Of a DNA stretch of 12,039 nucleotides, positions 1-7,263 are shown piece by piece. The stretch is taken from positions 1 through 12,039 of the forward strand of contig JAGODU010000120.1 of the NCBI GenBank assembly GCA_017998095.1, given 5' to 3'. The position numbers were made by a program, and so were the translations under genes. This stretch comes from Prolixibacteraceae bacterium (GTDB taxonomy: Bacteria > Bacteroidota > Bacteroidia > Bacteroidales > Prolixibacteraceae). The notes below the pieces were generated by a model. The model saw nothing but the letters and a program-made list of their open reading frames with translations, made no database searches and was not told the DNA's origin. Numbering within the stretch: position 1 is the first letter of the stretch; each line of letters opens with the position of its first letter.

Positions 1-51
1 CAGCGTCGCCAGTCCCAGAACGATCATGATGATCTCATTTTCGTGAACCAT
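1..51 (-). CDS. N-terminus of a membrane (possibly sensor-like) protein, cut by the window edge
   Basis: Only the first 17 codons are present, reading MVHENEIIMIVLGLATL on the minus strand from the ATG at 51-49. A short polar start followed by a hydrophobic stretch looks like the beginning of a first transmembrane helix. A purine-rich AAAAGGAA lies about 7 bases upstream of the ATG and serves as a plausible ribosome binding site. I have an impression that similar starts occur in membrane-anchored signalling proteins of Deltaproteobacteria, but the fragment is too short to name a family. The gene runs leftwards, in the same direction as the two minus-strand genes that follow. Confidence 0.45.
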   Translation of the reverse strand, partial: MVHENEIIMIVLGLATL

Positions 52-341
52 CCGTCGATTCCTTTTCATGCCTGATGATGCGGATTAAAGAAAAATTGCC
101 CTTACCCTTCTTCTCTGGAATTGCCGATATATATTGTTATGTCTGTTTAGAGTTTGTGAATTCAATTGACGGGAACTAACTGTTATCTGATTCCAGTATA
201 GAGAACGTTGATCTGTCTGTCAACGGAATATTAGACGAAAACAATGAAGCGTATTGTTTGGCGCCGATTGAAAAATTGCTTTTGAGCAAGCGTTCATTCA
301 ACATCGAAGCGGTTATCGCAGAGTTAATCATGGCATCCGGG
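52..341. other. Intergenic region between the two leftmost minus-strand genes
   Basis: This stretch holds the upstream region of the truncated membrane-protein gene and the downstream region of the lipoprotein gene. I see no convincing promoter, terminator or RNA gene. A plus-strand frame stays open from about 177 to 406 but has no good start or ribosome binding site, so I do not call it a gene. Confidence 0.4.
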
Positions 342-884
342 TTATGGGGTGTTGTCGGAGAAATAAAGCAACGGAAATGCCGAACGCACCGGAAGGACGC
401 GGCTTAATCGGTTCCATCGTATGGCAAAACCCGTTCTTATTCCCGCGCCGAAATTGAATATAGCCGATTCGTTGGTCGTCATGCTGGTTTCCGATGCCCA
501 TGAATAGAAGCAGGTAAGGTCTATCAAAGCGGTTGCGACATGAATATTCTTGCCGTCGTAGCAGTTTGCCTGACGCGATTTGCCTTCATCATACAGGCTT
601 TCCAGTTCATCCAGGGTCGGCATCCGCCAGTCGTTATAACCGCCCGCGCGATAATTTTCACAATAAAACTTCGCCGCCGCCGGTGTTATGTCACTTCCGT
701 TGTCTTTCGACGCCCACATCAGATGCGTTTGCTTATCCAAAACCGTTCCGTCTTCATAAGCGATAAACCGTCCGTCGCTGGCAACCACTTTAATGACGGG
801 CTTTGAGACACAAGGTGTTTCCATGGTTGCGCATCCGGATAAAAACATTAATATAACCACGAAAAAAAACATACGGATGTGCAT
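342..884 (-). CDS. DUF1566 domain lipoprotein
   Basis: A 180-residue exported protein. Residues 1-18 form a lipoprotein signal peptide: a short basic start, a phenylalanine/valine/leucine-rich core and a lipobox LSGC with the acylated cysteine at position 18, so the mature protein should be membrane-anchored. From about residue 45 to 168 it matches the DUF1566 (Lcl C-terminal-like) pattern: LMWASKDNGSDIT, AAAKFYCENYRAGGYNDWRMPT, LDELESLYD, YSWASE, and the closing RVLPVRS at 162-168. Proteins of this family are secreted or surface-associated; their biochemical role is unknown. The start is supported by AAGAGGTG just upstream (complement of 889-896). A 12-residue tail after RVLPVRS is longer than I would expect and may reflect local drift. 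It is divergent in context from the mobile genes to the right and probably belongs to the host or an older insertion. Confidence 0.85.
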   Translation of the reverse strand: MHIRMFFFVVILMFLSGCATMETPCVSKPVIKVVASDGRFIAYEDGTVLDKQTHLMWASKDNGSDITPAAAKFYCENYRAGGYNDWRMPTLDELESLYDEGKSRQANCYDGKNIHVATALIDLTCFYSWASETSMTTNESAIFNFGAGIRTGFAIRWNRLSRVLPVRSAFPLLYFSDNTP

Positions 885-1230
885 AATTCACCTCTTGCTT
901 CAATGAGACGGTTTTGCAGATTCAGAACACTATGGTTTCTATATCACGATGTCCTTTAAAAATTCAAATGAAAAGCTTGAACGAAAATAGTCAGCCGGCC
1001 CTGACGATGAAGCAAAAATTAAAATTCAATATTCCGGGGCGACCATGCCGAGAAGGTGTTTATTGCACTGACGGAGCAATGCTCGTCGGGATTATTGTCA
1101 CGAAAGGTGGGGAATAGCAAGAATCCGGTGTCACAACCTGTCTGTGTTAGCTCTGCTGCCGACGTTGTAGACAAAACCTTGCTTGTTGATATCGGGCAGT
1201 TCTGGGATTGTCATAACGATGCCGGCTGAT
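885..1230. other. Intergenic region with no convincing gene
   Basis: A 67-codon plus-strand frame with a TTG start spans 914-1117, but it has no ribosome binding site and no recognisable motif, so I regard it as chance. The rest, up to the stop of the STAS-like gene, shows no tRNA, terminator or repeat that I can support. The lipoprotein gene's promoter should lie at the left end of this stretch, but I could not identify clear -35 and -10 boxes. Confidence 0.4.
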
Positions 1231-1635
1231 TTATTTTTTGCCTGCGGTTTCGTTTAACCATGAATCTTTGATGGGATTGCTTTTAATCCACTTTCTTGCA
1301 AGGTCGATGTCGGCGAATCTTTCCACGGGCACGCCGGCATTTTTTAATGCAATCGCGAAGGATGTTTTTTCCTGAAGGTCCACTACGGCGGTTTTAACCC
1401 TCTGAATAAAGAAATCGCGCTTCCTGGCATAATGATAAATGGTTGTCGATTCGATGTGTTCCTCAAAGGGACGGATATCAATAATGACTTCTTTTGCGTC
1501 ATTGGTTTCCAGGATGGCGTCCATTTCATATATCATCTTTTCCAATGCATTGCCGATGGCGGTTCCTGTTATTACCAGTTCAAGAATTCCGTCATATGCA
1601 AATAATGAGATTTGGTAAGGTGTGCTATTCTCCAT
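1231..1635 (-). CDS. STAS/SpoIIAA-like domain protein
   Basis: A 134-residue soluble protein with alternating beta and alpha segments. The pattern is an N-terminal strand pair (YQISLFAYDGILELVITG), a long helix (residues about 28-45), the buried strand EVIIDIRPF, a further helix, KTAVVDLQEK, and a C-terminal helix with FADIDLARKWIKS. That last segment resembles the ending R-F-x-D-x-x-x-A-x-x-W-I/L seen in SpoIIAA-like/STAS-fold proteins. Such proteins usually act as small binding or anti-anti-sigma-like modules, but no conserved phosphorylatable serine in the canonical STAS context is obvious. The start is supported by GAGGAA about 7 bases upstream of the ATG at 1635. No partner kinase or sigma regulator is visible nearby. 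The fold call is moderate; the function is unknown. Confidence 0.55.
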   Translation of the reverse strand: MENSTPYQISLFAYDGILELVITGTAIGNALEKMIYEMDAILETNDAKEVIIDIRPFEEHIESTTIYHYARKRDFFIQRVKTAVVDLQEKTSFAIALKNAGVPVERFADIDLARKWIKSNPIKDSWLNETAGKK

Positions 1636-1736
1636 TTTCAGTTCCTCGTGTACGTTTAGCAGCCCATGAAGATATTGGAAACAACTTCGCTTCGTCCTTC
1701 GTAAAAAATATACAACAAGTTCAACGGAAGCTCAAT

Positions 1737-2024
1737 ATAATGATTGTTCCCGGACAGAAAACCGCTGAAATCGACATCCTGCCGCTCAGTCAAAATGCCC
1801 TGAAGGTCTTGAAGAAGCGGCGGCGCAATCGTTTGTCGGGATTTGATCGGGTGTTTCCGAATCAAAACGGGTCCAGGATCATTGAGCGCAATCTGTTTCC
1901 GGTGTTTGATGCGGCGCTGAACAGTGCTGAAATTGAAAAATTCCGTATCCATTTGAAAAGCCGTTTAGCACAATTTTCCAAAAAAGAAGGGGCGCAATCT
2001 CCGTTAAGAGTTGCAACCCCTTGA
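1737..2024 (+). pseudogene. Tyrosine recombinase (phage-type integrase) C-terminal remnant
   Basis: The frame resembles the catalytic domain of tyrosine recombinases. It has the beta-hairpin lysine segment (VPGQKTAEIDILPLSQNALK), then FPNQNGSRIIERNLFPVFDAAL, then FRIH at 1941-1952. In intact relatives FRIH leads into a stretch like D-L-R-H-T-F-A-x-R-L-A-Q. Here RIH is followed after only three residues by RLAQ, so the Arg-His box is lost. RLAQ then runs directly into a lysine-rich tail, with no segment carrying the active-site tyrosine. At least two internal deletions, plus absence of the N-terminal and core-binding domains, make it non-functional. It ends 7 bases before a tRNA-Phe 3' fragment, the usual position of such integrases next to their attachment site. 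The upstream boundary is approximate. Confidence 0.75.
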
Positions 2025-2030
2025 TTTTAC
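1987..2030 (+). terminator. Intrinsic-terminator-like hairpin at the end of the integrase remnant
   Basis: AAGGGG (1987-1992) pairs with CCCCTT (2017-2022), and GCAA (1994-1997) pairs with TTGC (2011-2014) across a small bulge. The stem is followed by the T-rich GATTTTACT. It overlaps the last codons of the integrase remnant and precedes the tRNA fragment, so it probably terminated integrase transcription before the tRNA gene. Confidence 0.55.
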
Positions 2031-2075
2031 TGGTGGGTCAGGGCAGAATTGAACTGCCGACACTCGGATTTTCAG
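2031..2075 (-). repeat. tRNA-Phe(GAA) 3' fragment, probable attachment site of the integrated element
   Basis: On the minus strand this reads, in order: anticodon loop CTGAAAA (2075-2069, containing GAA), anticodon-stem 3' strand TCCGA, variable loop GTGTC, T-arm GGCAG-TTCAATT-CTGCC, acceptor strand CTGACCC, discriminator A and encoded CCA (2033-2031). Every element has the standard length for tRNA-Phe. The 5' half (an acceptor GGGTCAG, D-arm and matching anticodon stem) is missing: the bases before the loop, TCGCC, do not pair properly with TCCGA. A copy that begins at the anticodon loop is characteristic of the core sequence duplicated by tyrosine recombinases integrating into tRNA genes. 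The orientation implies that the displaced 3' end faces left and the element extends right. Confidence 0.85.
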
Positions 2076-2451
2076 GGCGAAAAAGTCAACAATATCAATG
2101 CCTTGTATTTAGGTCTGATTTCCCGTAAATTCTTTAAAACATTCGAGAAAGATGATTCCATTTAATGCTTTTTGCTTTCGTTATATTTCTTCTTTTTCTT
2201 ATAATTCTATCACAATTTTATCACAGTATAGACTAAGAGATAAATGTGAAAAACGAGGAGTTAAGTTTTGGTTAAAGGCGGGCGTGGCAAAAAATGAAAA
2301 TTTTTTGAGTCAAATGCTTTTTTGAAATTAATTTGTTTAATTGATTATTTTATTGACTTATGATTTTCAGTGCGTATAGTGACAACAAGATTTTCAAATA
2401 CTTAATATTAATCATATAATTTAAGAACCAGTCTTTTAAAAAAGGTTAGCA
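2076..2451. other. AT-rich non-coding end region of the element
   Basis: There is no gene here. The region contains a direct repeat TATCACA at 2208-2214 and 2219-2225 (11 bases apart), a weak AT hairpin (CAAAAAA 2288-2294 with TTTTTTG 2301-2307) and, near the right end, promoter-like boxes. Short repeats next to an attachment core may be arm-type recombinase sites, but nothing here proves that. Confidence 0.4.
2353..2380 (+). promoter_or_regulatory. Sigma-70-like promoter for the DUF3800-mod genes
   Basis: The -35 box TTGACT (2353-2358) is followed after 16 bases by the -10 box TATAGT (2375-2380), about 70 bases upstream of the DUF3800 start. A second TATAAT at 2415-2420 is a perfect -10 box with only a weak TTTCAA -35 at 2392-2397. 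Either could drive the first genes of the element. Confidence 0.5.
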
Positions 2452-3165
2452 ATGATTCTGCTATTCGTTGACGAAACCAGTGATGCAAAATTTAAAGATT
2501 ATTTTGGTTTGTCTATTGCCGTCATTAATTCAAGCTTTTATCAAACATTAAAATCTCAATTTCACAAAACACTTAAAGATGCTGGTTGGGATGAAGGAAT
2601 TGAATTTAAAGGTTCTTGTCTATTCTCTGCAACCACAGGTTGCAAAGATGTTCCCATCGACAAACGAATTCAAATCGCATCCTCGTTATTGGATTTAAAC
2701 AAATCAAAAATAAATTCAAGAATCAAGTTTGCCTATTTTCATAAAAAAAGTGATAACCATAAACGTGATTATCTCCTATATTTGCCTAAGTTACTGGAGA
2801 AAATCATACCGCAGGCTCAAAAAGCAGGAGGCAAAGATGTTATTGCTGTCTATTGTGATCGGAGAACAGACTTAACAACCTCTGAAATTCGCAGCGCTTT
2901 ACAACCTGTCTTGGAAAAACGTAGATACACTCTTTTGGAGAATGTGGTAATGACCGATTCAGATTTCAATACTATCGGAGTTCTTTATGCTGATATAGTT
3001 GGTTATCTATCAGCAAGAATTGACACGATATCAAACGACTTAGAACTCTTTGCAAATATTTCACCGGCAGAGTTGGCAAATAATGGCAAGATTAAAAAAC
3101 TTCAGTCATCACAAACATTGATAAATGCCATAAAGTCGTTGAAGGCATATACTGTGAAAAACTGA
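2452..3165 (+). CDS. DUF3800 family protein
   Basis: A 237-residue protein with the DUF3800 layout. It has an N-terminal strand ending in acidic residues (LLFVDETS, D7 and E8), then YFGLSIAVI, a conserved EFKGS at about 51-55, a central strand IAVYCDRR (D136), and a late MTDSDFNTIGVLYADIVGY (D169, D171, D181). The last segment matches the family's closing S/D-x(4-8)-I/V-Q/Y-x-A-D motif. The spaced acidic residues are compatible with a metal-dependent nuclease-like fold, but the family's activity is not settled and I infer none. The gene is AT-rich compared with the C-terminal part of mod. It lies 30 bases upstream of the Mod start and is very likely co-transcribed with it. The ATG is preceded by AAAAAAGG about 6 bases upstream. 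DUF3800 genes often sit near restriction-modification and other defence genes. Confidence 0.75.
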   Translation: MILLFVDETSDAKFKDYFGLSIAVINSSFYQTLKSQFHKTLKDAGWDEGIEFKGSCLFSATTGCKDVPIDKRIQIASSLLDLNKSKINSRIKFAYFHKKSDNHKRDYLLYLPKLLEKIIPQAQKAGGKDVIAVYCDRRTDLTTSEIRSALQPVLEKRRYTLLENVVMTDSDFNTIGVLYADIVGYLSARIDTISNDLELFANISPAELANNGKIKKLQSSQTLINAIKSLKAYTVKN

Positions 3166-3195
3166 AGACGGAAAATAAGGAAGTAATTTTTTTTC

Positions 3196-5331
3196 ATGAA
3201 ACTGACGGATAATGAGAAACGTGAGATTTTGAAGCTGATTGAGGCCCAAAAGCCGCTGCCGGACAAGTACCGGTTTTTGTTGTTTGATGACAAGCGCGAA
3301 GTCGAGCTGGTATGGAACGGGAAGACCAACGAGGTGACCAATATTGTTTTGCCGTTTCAGGTCATCGAACAGATTGATGAGCCGCGGGCGGAAACGAAAA
3401 GAAAGCACGACGACGTGCTTTTTGATTATGCAGGTATTACGGTTGACAACCGAGGCAGACAGTTAAAAGGATGGACCAACAAACTCATCTGGGGTGACAA
3501 CAAGCTTATTCTTTCATCGTTGAAAAACGGGCCGATTCGGGAAGAAATCGAAAAACAGGGTGGCATCAAGCTGATTTATATCGATCCGCCATTTGATGTG
3601 GGCGCGGATTTCAGCACAACAATTGCAATTGGCGAGGAATTGTTTGTAAAAGCGCCGACTGTATTGGAAGAACTTGCTTATCGTGACACTTGGGGCAAGG
3701 GTGCGGACAGCTTTATTGCGATGCTCTATGAGCGTCTTATGCTGATGCGTGATCTGTTAACAGAAGATGGGAGTATATATGTACATTGTGATTGGCACGC
3801 AAATAACTATATCCGGTGCATACTAGATGAAGTATTTGGAAAACCAAATTTTGTGAATGAAATTATTTGGTACTACTATAATAAATTACACGATAGCAGA
3901 AAACATCTATTACCACGCGCACATGATACGATTTACCGCTACACGAAAAAAGAAGACGAACAAATTCATCATGCCCTTAAAGAAGCGCGTGAAAAACCAG
4001 TTGTTAAATTAAAATACCATAAAGTTAATGGTCAAATTCAGAATATCATAGGTGATGATGGAAAAGCTGTGACCTATGTTAGTAATGAAAAAACAATTGA
4101 TGACGTATGGCGCATAAGGTGTCTTCAACCAGCAAATAAACAAGAGTGGCTTGACTATGACACACAGAAGCCTGAAGACTTTACTGAAAGAATAATTCAA
4201 ATGTCGTCCAACGAAAACGACATTGTGGCCGACTTCTTCTGCGGTTCCGGCACGACGCTGGCGGTGGCCGAAAAACTGGGGCGCAAATGGATCGGCTCCG
4301 ATCTGGGCAAGTTCGCCATTCACACAACGCGCAAGCGCATGATCGGCGTACAGCGCGGGCTCAAAGCGGACGGCAAAGACTTCCGGGCGTTTGAAATTCT
4401 GAACCTAGGCAAATACGAACGGGCGCACTATATCGGCGTCAACATGAACCTGCGCGAGGAAGAACGCCTGATACAACTTGAACAAAAAGAAAAAGAATTT
4501 ATCGGCCTGATTCTTAAGGCCTACAAAGCGGAAGGTGTAGAAAATTTCCAATGCTTCCACGGCAAAAAAGCCGGGCGGCTGGTTTCGGTGGGGCCGATCA
4601 ACCTGCCGGTGACGCGCCTGTACGTGGAAGAGGTTATTTTGGAGTGCCGCGAGAAGCGTATTTCCCGCGTGGACATTCTGGCCTTTGAATTTGAAATGGG
4701 CCTGTTCCCCAACATTCAGGAAGAAGCCAAAGCCAAGGGCATTGATCTCGCGCTCAAGTACATCCCGCGCGAAGTTTTCGACAAGCGTGCTGTGGAGAAA
4801 AATCAGGTGGTTTTCCACGACGTCTCTTACATTGAAGTCAAGCCGCTGGTGAAAGCAGGCAAGAAAGGCACGCTTCCTTCCATTGCCGTGGAACTGACGG
4901 ATTTTTCCGTTTACTATTCGCAAGACAGCGTGGATAACGCGGCGCAAACGCTCAAGGATGGCAAGAATAAAATCGTCGTCGAACAGGGCAAGATCATCAA
5001 GGTCTCCAAAGACAAAAACGGAATCGTCACCCGCGAGGTACTGACGAAAAAATGGACGGACTGGATTGATTACTGGAGCGTGGATTTTGATTTTGAAAGC
5101 AAGCGCGAGATCGTGCGCGTGCGCGACGAAGCCACCGGTGAGATGGAAGAGAAGTGGACGGGCGATTTTATTTTTGAAAACGAGTGGCAATCCTTCCGCA
5201 CAAAGAAAGACCGTTCGCTGGAATTGCAGACGCCGTATCATGAATGCAGTCCCGGCCGCTACAAAATCGCCGTGAAGGTCGTGGACATCTTCGGCAACGA
5301 CACGATGAAGATTATTGATGTGGCCGTATAA
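3196..5331 (+). CDS. mod: Type III restriction-modification system, modification (Mod) subunit
   Basis: A 711-residue amino-methyltransferase that should methylate adenine in a short asymmetric site using S-adenosylmethionine, and give Res its specificity. Motif order is that of the beta class: catalytic motif IV LIYIDPPF (DPPF at 130-133), IYVHCDWHANNYIRCILDEVFG (194-215), a variable target-recognition region, TQKPEDFTERII (323-334), then the cofactor-binding motif ADFFCGSGTT (345-354) and KWIGSDLG. The C-terminal third (about 440-711) is a beta-rich extension ending in SPGRYKIAVKVVDIFGNDT. The start is supported by TAAGGAAG at 3176-3183, though the spacing is long. Bases 3781-4200 are about 35% GC by hand count, while the next 180 bases are about 60%, so the recognition region appears to have a different origin. 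The partner Res lies downstream, separated by another gene. Confidence 0.93.
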   Translation: MKLTDNEKREILKLIEAQKPLPDKYRFLLFDDKREVELVWNGKTNEVTNIVLPFQVIEQIDEPRAETKRKHDDVLFDYAGITVDNRGRQLKGWTNKLIWGDNKLILSSLKNGPIREEIEKQGGIKLIYIDPPFDVGADFSTTIAIGEELFVKAPTVLEELAYRDTWGKGADSFIAMLYERLMLMRDLLTEDGSIYVHCDWHANNYIRCILDEVFGKPNFVNEIIWYYYNKLHDSRKHLLPRAHDTIYRYTKKEDEQIHHALKEAREKPVVKLKYHKVNGQIQNIIGDDGKAVTYVSNEKTIDDVWRIRCLQPANKQEWLDYDTQKPEDFTERIIQMSSNENDIVADFFCGSGTTLAVAEKLGRKWIGSDLGKFAIHTTRKRMIGVQRGLKADGKDFRAFEILNLGKYERAHYIGVNMNLREEERLIQLEQKEKEFIGLILKAYKAEGVENFQCFHGKKAGRLVSVGPINLPVTRLYVEEVILECREKRISRVDILAFEFEMGLFPNIQEEAKAKGIDLALKYIPREVFDKRAVEKNQVVFHDVSYIEVKPLVKAGKKGTLPSIAVELTDFSVYYSQDSVDNAAQTLKDGKNKIVVEQGKIIKVSKDKNGIVTREVLTKKWTDWIDYWSVDFDFESKREIVRVRDEATGEMEEKWTGDFIFENEWQSFRTKKDRSLELQTPYHECSPGRYKIAVKVVDIFGNDTMKIIDVAV

Positions 5332-5344
5332 GTTATACCAGTTT

Positions 5345-5417
5345 ATTTGCAGCAGGTAATGCAAATAGAAAATAATTGCCAAGATATCAATAATTTATAC
5401 AAAATTTGTTTGCAAAT
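5345..5417. promoter_or_regulatory. Operator-like TGCAAAT motif set upstream of the AlbA_2 gene
   Basis: ATTTGCA (5345-5351) and TGCAAAT (5360-5366) form a perfect 7-base inverted repeat around an 8-base spacer. A third copy TGCAAAT (5411-5417) sits inside the palindrome TTTGCAAA (5409-5416). The two direct copies are 51 bases apart. All lie in the 115-base gap between mod and the AlbA_2 gene, which is where a regulator would bind. The binding protein is unknown. Confidence 0.4.
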
Positions 5418-5446
5418 GACAAAAAAACCATAAAATGAGGTGAAGG

Positions 5447-7063
5447 TTGGCTAAAAGTACATCCGTAGAAGAATTTAGTAAGTGGCTGACACAGGATGAA
5501 GGTGAAAATCTTGAATTCAAAACTGCTACAAACCAATTCAGCAGGGACAAAGACTTACCCGATTATTGTGCGGCATTGGCTAATGAGGGTGGCGGCAAAC
5601 TGATCCTCGGTGTGAACAACGAACGTGCTGTTGTTGGAACAAAAGCTTTCGCCGGCAAGCATAATAGATTATCCAATGAACTTTTGAATAAGCTCGGAAT
5701 TCGGGTGGATGTTGAAGAGTTATACCATGCACAGACACGTGTGCTTATTTTTCACATACCATCGCGGCCAATTGGTAGCCTTGTGAAATCATCCGGCAAA
5801 TACAAGTACCCTATGCGGGCTGGCGAATCGCTGGTCGAGATGGATCTCGGAACTATTAAACAAGTCCTGAATGAGACACAGTCGGACTTCACAGCAGAAA
5901 TTGTGCCGGGTTTGACTTTAGATGATTTAAGTATTCCGGCAATTGAAATTCTAAATAAGAAATGGGCCAAGGAAGCGCAACGAACAGATTACCTAAGCTT
6001 CGATGCAGAAAAAACATTGCGTAATTTAGGCTTGAGAACAGACACTGGCATAACTTACACCGCATTACTACTTGTAGGCAAAGCTGAAGCGATAAGAAAA
6101 CATTTACCGGATGCTGAAATCATATTTGAGTGGCGGCATGATCCGAAACAGACACATTATGATTTTAGAAAAAACTGGCGCGCTGCGTTTGTTGAAATTG
6201 ATGATGATATTTGGAACACGATCAATGCACGTAATATACGCATTCCATTTCAAGAAGGTTTTTTCCAACGTGAGGTATGGGGCTTTGATGAAAAATCAAT
6301 TCGAGAAGCCGTTCATAATGCGGTGATGCACCGCGATTACACCTGCAAAAATAGATCAGTATTTATTAAGGCGTCACCAGAAGAATTTAACATTGAGAGT
6401 CCCGGTGGATTTCCGCCTGGTATCACGTTAGAAAACATTCTTTATGAACGCGTGTGGCGTAATCGTACACTGGCAGAAGCATTTGAGAAAATTGGATTTG
6501 CAGAAAGATCAGGTCAGGGACTGGATGATATTTTTGAGCGGGCTATAAAAGATGGAAAAGGCTTGCCGGATCTTAGTAAAAGCACGAAAGATATAGTCCG
6601 TTTATCCATTCCCGCACAAGTCAAGGATAAAGACTTTATTTTATACTTAGAAAGAATTATTAATGAGCGGCAAATACTTCTATCATTTGAAGAAATATAT
6701 GAACTTGAAAAAATAAGGGAATTCCAGAAAATAGAAAAACCGGAATTTAAAGATAAATTCATCAAGCTTGGTGTCATCGAATCTATAGGTAAAGGAAGAG
6801 GTACAAAATATATTCTATCGAACCGTTATTATGAGACCATTGGACAAAGTGGCAAGCACACACGTATTAAAGGTCTAAACAGAGACCAGTTTAAAGAATT
6901 AATTTTAAACCATATAAGAGAAGGAAAGCCATCTCGACGAACTGATTTTATGACAGGATTTTCTGAATATAAACCAAAAGATATTTCAAATATTCTACAA
7001 GAATTAAAAAGAGAAGATAAAATAATCTTTATTGGTAATCGAACGTGGGTGATCAAAGAATAA
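5447..7063 (+). CDS. ATP-binding protein with Schlafen-type AlbA_2 domain
   Basis: A 538-residue protein. The N-terminus carries an AlbA_2 (Schlafen AAA_4) domain: LEFKTA (22-27), YCAALANEGGGKLILGVNN (40-58) and a basic RPIGSLVKSSGKYKYPMRAGES segment. The centre has a HATPase_c_4 module like that at the C-terminus of RecG-like annotated proteins: REAVHNAVMHRDY (286-298, with the N-box), SPGGFPPGIT (318-327) and RSGQGLDDIFE (354-364). From about 400 onward it looks helical, with a probable winged-helix end. Family members are annotated as transcriptional regulators or putative DNA-binding ATPases; their function in defence loci is mostly unproven. The start is TTG at 5447, with GAGGTG at 5437-5442; the ATG at 5435 hits a stop at its third codon. 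The gene sits between mod and res, so it may regulate or assist the restriction system. Confidence 0.82.
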   Translation: MAKSTSVEEFSKWLTQDEGENLEFKTATNQFSRDKDLPDYCAALANEGGGKLILGVNNERAVVGTKAFAGKHNRLSNELLNKLGIRVDVEELYHAQTRVLIFHIPSRPIGSLVKSSGKYKYPMRAGESLVEMDLGTIKQVLNETQSDFTAEIVPGLTLDDLSIPAIEILNKKWAKEAQRTDYLSFDAEKTLRNLGLRTDTGITYTALLLVGKAEAIRKHLPDAEIIFEWRHDPKQTHYDFRKNWRAAFVEIDDDIWNTINARNIRIPFQEGFFQREVWGFDEKSIREAVHNAVMHRDYTCKNRSVFIKASPEEFNIESPGGFPPGITLENILYERVWRNRTLAEAFEKIGFAERSGQGLDDIFERAIKDGKGLPDLSKSTKDIVRLSIPAQVKDKDFILYLERIINERQILLSFEEIYELEKIREFQKIEKPEFKDKFIKLGVIESIGKGRGTKYILSNRYYETIGQSGKHTRIKGLNRDQFKELILNHIREGKPSRRTDFMTGFSEYKPKDISNILQELKREDKIIFIGNRTWVIKE

Positions 7064-7072
7064 CACTCTTGA

Positions 7073-7190
7073 AATATTTAGAAATTTCTAGAAAGTTTAA
7101 GAATTTTCTAGATGATTTAAGAAAAATTCTGGAATTTTTTAGGCCTTTCTAGAACTTTTTAGACCATCCTAGACCATTTTTAGACTAGAG
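7073..7190 (+). repeat. Helically phased degenerate TTYTAGA tandem repeat
   Basis: A motif close to TTTAGA, TCTAGA or TTAAGA recurs with its terminal GA (or GG) at 7082, 7092, 7102, 7112, 7122, 7133, 7143, 7153, 7163, 7173 and 7184, that is every 10 or 11 bases, with one extra CTAGA ending at 7189. It contains five CTAG tetranucleotides in about 100 bases. A further copy of the unit, TTTAGACCAT, occupies 7254-7263 directly against the Res start codon. The tract fills most of the gap between the AlbA_2 gene and res. It could be an iteron-like protein binding array or curved DNA. Confidence 0.75.
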
Positions 7191-7192
7191 CA

Positions 7193-7263
7193 AATAATAA
7201 GATTATTAATATTGAATAGTTACAAGTTTCTAATTAGACTATAAGTTAAGGAATTTAGACCAT
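7193..7263 (+). promoter_or_regulatory. Leader of res with ribosome binding site and repeat-unit copy
   Basis: An AT-rich leader holds a small dyad, AATAAT (7193-7198) and ATTATT (7202-7207). The best ribosome binding site is AAGGA at 7248-7252, 11 bases from the ATG at 7264, which is a long spacing. The unit TTTAGACCAT fills exactly the bases between it and the start. No clear -35/-10 pair was found here. Confidence 0.35.

Noticed and set aside
177..406. Plus-strand frame open for about 76 codons
   Set aside because: It lacks a usable start with a ribosome binding site and partly overlaps the lipoprotein gene; it could be a decayed fragment but nothing supports it.
914..1117. Small plus-strand frame of 67 codons with a TTG start
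   Set aside because: No ribosome binding site, no recognisable motif and no conserved context; treated as chance.
2031..2160. A complete tRNA gene at the attachment site
   Set aside because: The minus strand upstream of the anticodon loop has no D-arm or GGGTCAG acceptor strand, so only the 3' portion is present.
3196..5331. Phase-variation repeats in mod
   Set aside because: Type III mod genes often carry simple tandem repeats, but none is visible here.
4405..5382. Long minus-strand open frame of 325 codons opposite the end of mod
   Set aside because: It mirrors the GC-rich, codon-biased C-terminal part of mod, has no family resemblance or ribosome binding site, and the plus strand encodes a clear Mod protein.
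7073..7190. CRISPR-like array
   Set aside because: The units are about 10 bases, degenerate and directly abutting, with no unique spacers and no cas genes nearby.
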